Positions 15,009 through 15,219 of a stretch of 15,219 bases of DNA are shown piece after piece. The stretch comes from Porphyromonadaceae bacterium UBA7141. Lineage in GTDB: Bacteria > Bacteroidota > Bacteroidia > Bacteroidales > Muribaculaceae. The notes below the pieces were generated by a model. It made no database searches. It had not been told where the DNA came from and saw only the letters and a program-made list of their open reading frames with translations. Position numbers and translations under genes: made by a program. The stretch is from contig DKWX01000049.1 of the NCBI GenBank assembly GCA_002491945.1, positions 29,559-44,777 of the forward strand, in the 5' to 3' direction. Each line of letters starts with the position of its first letter. Position 1 is the first letter of the stretch.

Positions 15009-15053
15009 ACGGCCTCTGCGGCATAATGTCTGAAGACATGCCGCAGAGGCCGT
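15009..15053. terminator. Perfect 16-bp hairpin, probable terminator
   Basis: ACGGCCTCTGCGGCAT (15009-15024) pairs perfectly with 15038-15053. The 13-base interior can form a further GTC/GAC pair of three around TGAA. On the minus strand it is followed by CCTTTTATG and, after a short gap, GATTTTTCG, so it may terminate transcription arriving from a gene to the right of the window. On the plus strand no U-tract follows. Confidence 0.5.
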
Positions 15054-15155
15054 ATCGGAATCTTGAAATTGAATATGCAGTATGATTGATTTTTGCACAT
15101 AGTTTCCTCTGAAAATGAGGAATTCATTGCAGGAGGGGGCAAATCGGGCATTCCT

Positions 15156-15192
15156 ATCGTGTCTGACTGCTTGGCCTCAGTCAGTATACGAT
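15156..15192. other. Stem-loop at the right edge
   Basis: CTGACTG (15163-15169) pairs with CAGTCAG (15178-15184) around an 8-base loop, and the outer ATCGT (15156-15160) pairs with ACGAT (15188-15192). A small TTCCTC/GAGGAA hairpin lies just to the left at 15104-15122. Role unknown: 3' end of an off-window gene, or a structured RNA. Confidence 0.4.
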
Positions 15193-15219
15193 AATTGAAT
15201 ATGTTATATTTCGTAAGAA

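Larger units (their letters stand above)
14743..15219. other. Gene-free right end of the window
   Basis: This 477-base stretch holds the promoter and short leader of the 1123-residue protein (14743-14791), the right copy of the dispersed repeat (14875-14948), and hairpins at 15009-15053, 15104-15122 and 15156-15192. One minus-strand frame is open from about 15217 to 14978, but its product resembles nothing I know and it runs through the large hairpin. I see no supported gene. Confidence 0.6.

Noticed and set aside
14978..15217. Minus-strand frame open to near the right edge, possibly the 3' end of a gene.
   Set aside because: About 79 codons with no recognisable similarity, and it runs through the perfect 16-bp hairpin. 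Sequence beyond the window is needed to exclude it fully.

Overview
The window comes from a Bacteroidota genome, order Bacteroidales; the balanced GC content and the mix of surface proteins suggest a gut group such as Muribaculaceae, but the family is inference. Reasons: an outer-membrane TonB-dependent receptor, several secreted proteins ending in a short C-terminal domain like the type IX secretion (T9SS) sorting domain, an Omp28-like protein, Bacteroidota-type promoters (TAnnTTTG at -7), and start codons mostly without a Shine-Dalgarno sequence. Seven protein genes are supported. No tRNA, rRNA, CRISPR array, insertion sequence or phage gene is visible.

Layout. (1) 1-2823: one copy of a dispersed repeat, then a TonB-dependent receptor on the minus strand. 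(2) 2824-4833: a divergent promoter region and, on the plus strand, a secreted protein with a probable beta-propeller body; its mRNA leader holds a strong GC-rich hairpin. (3) 4834-5101: convergent gap with a 13-bp terminator-like hairpin. (4) 5102-6993, minus strand: a two-gene unit, rhomboid protease followed by a membrane-anchored endonuclease/exonuclease/phosphatase-family protein. (5) 7330-14742, minus strand: three consecutive genes for secreted or surface proteins. In transcription order these are a 1123-residue multidomain protein, an Omp28-like thioredoxin-fold protein, and a protein made of four 123-residue repeats. (6) 14743-15219: no convincing gene; it holds the promoter of the 1123-residue protein, a second copy of the repeat seen at the left edge, and several hairpins.

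How the genes may work together. The three-gene block looks like one surface-protein module. All three products have a signal peptide and a similar C-terminal domain. The Omp28-like protein contains one beta-sandwich segment that resembles the repeat unit of its downstream neighbour. The three gaps of this block also share two short DNA modules (A, about CGGTTAAAT; B, about GAACACTTGC), absent as clear copies from the other gaps. I infer a shared regulator or a lineage-specific intergenic repeat family; the sequence alone cannot decide. The most unusual regulatory stretch is 9088-9240, which packs several interleaved inverted repeats between the Omp28-like gene and the repeat-protein gene. The rhomboid and phosphatase-family genes look like ordinary core genes.
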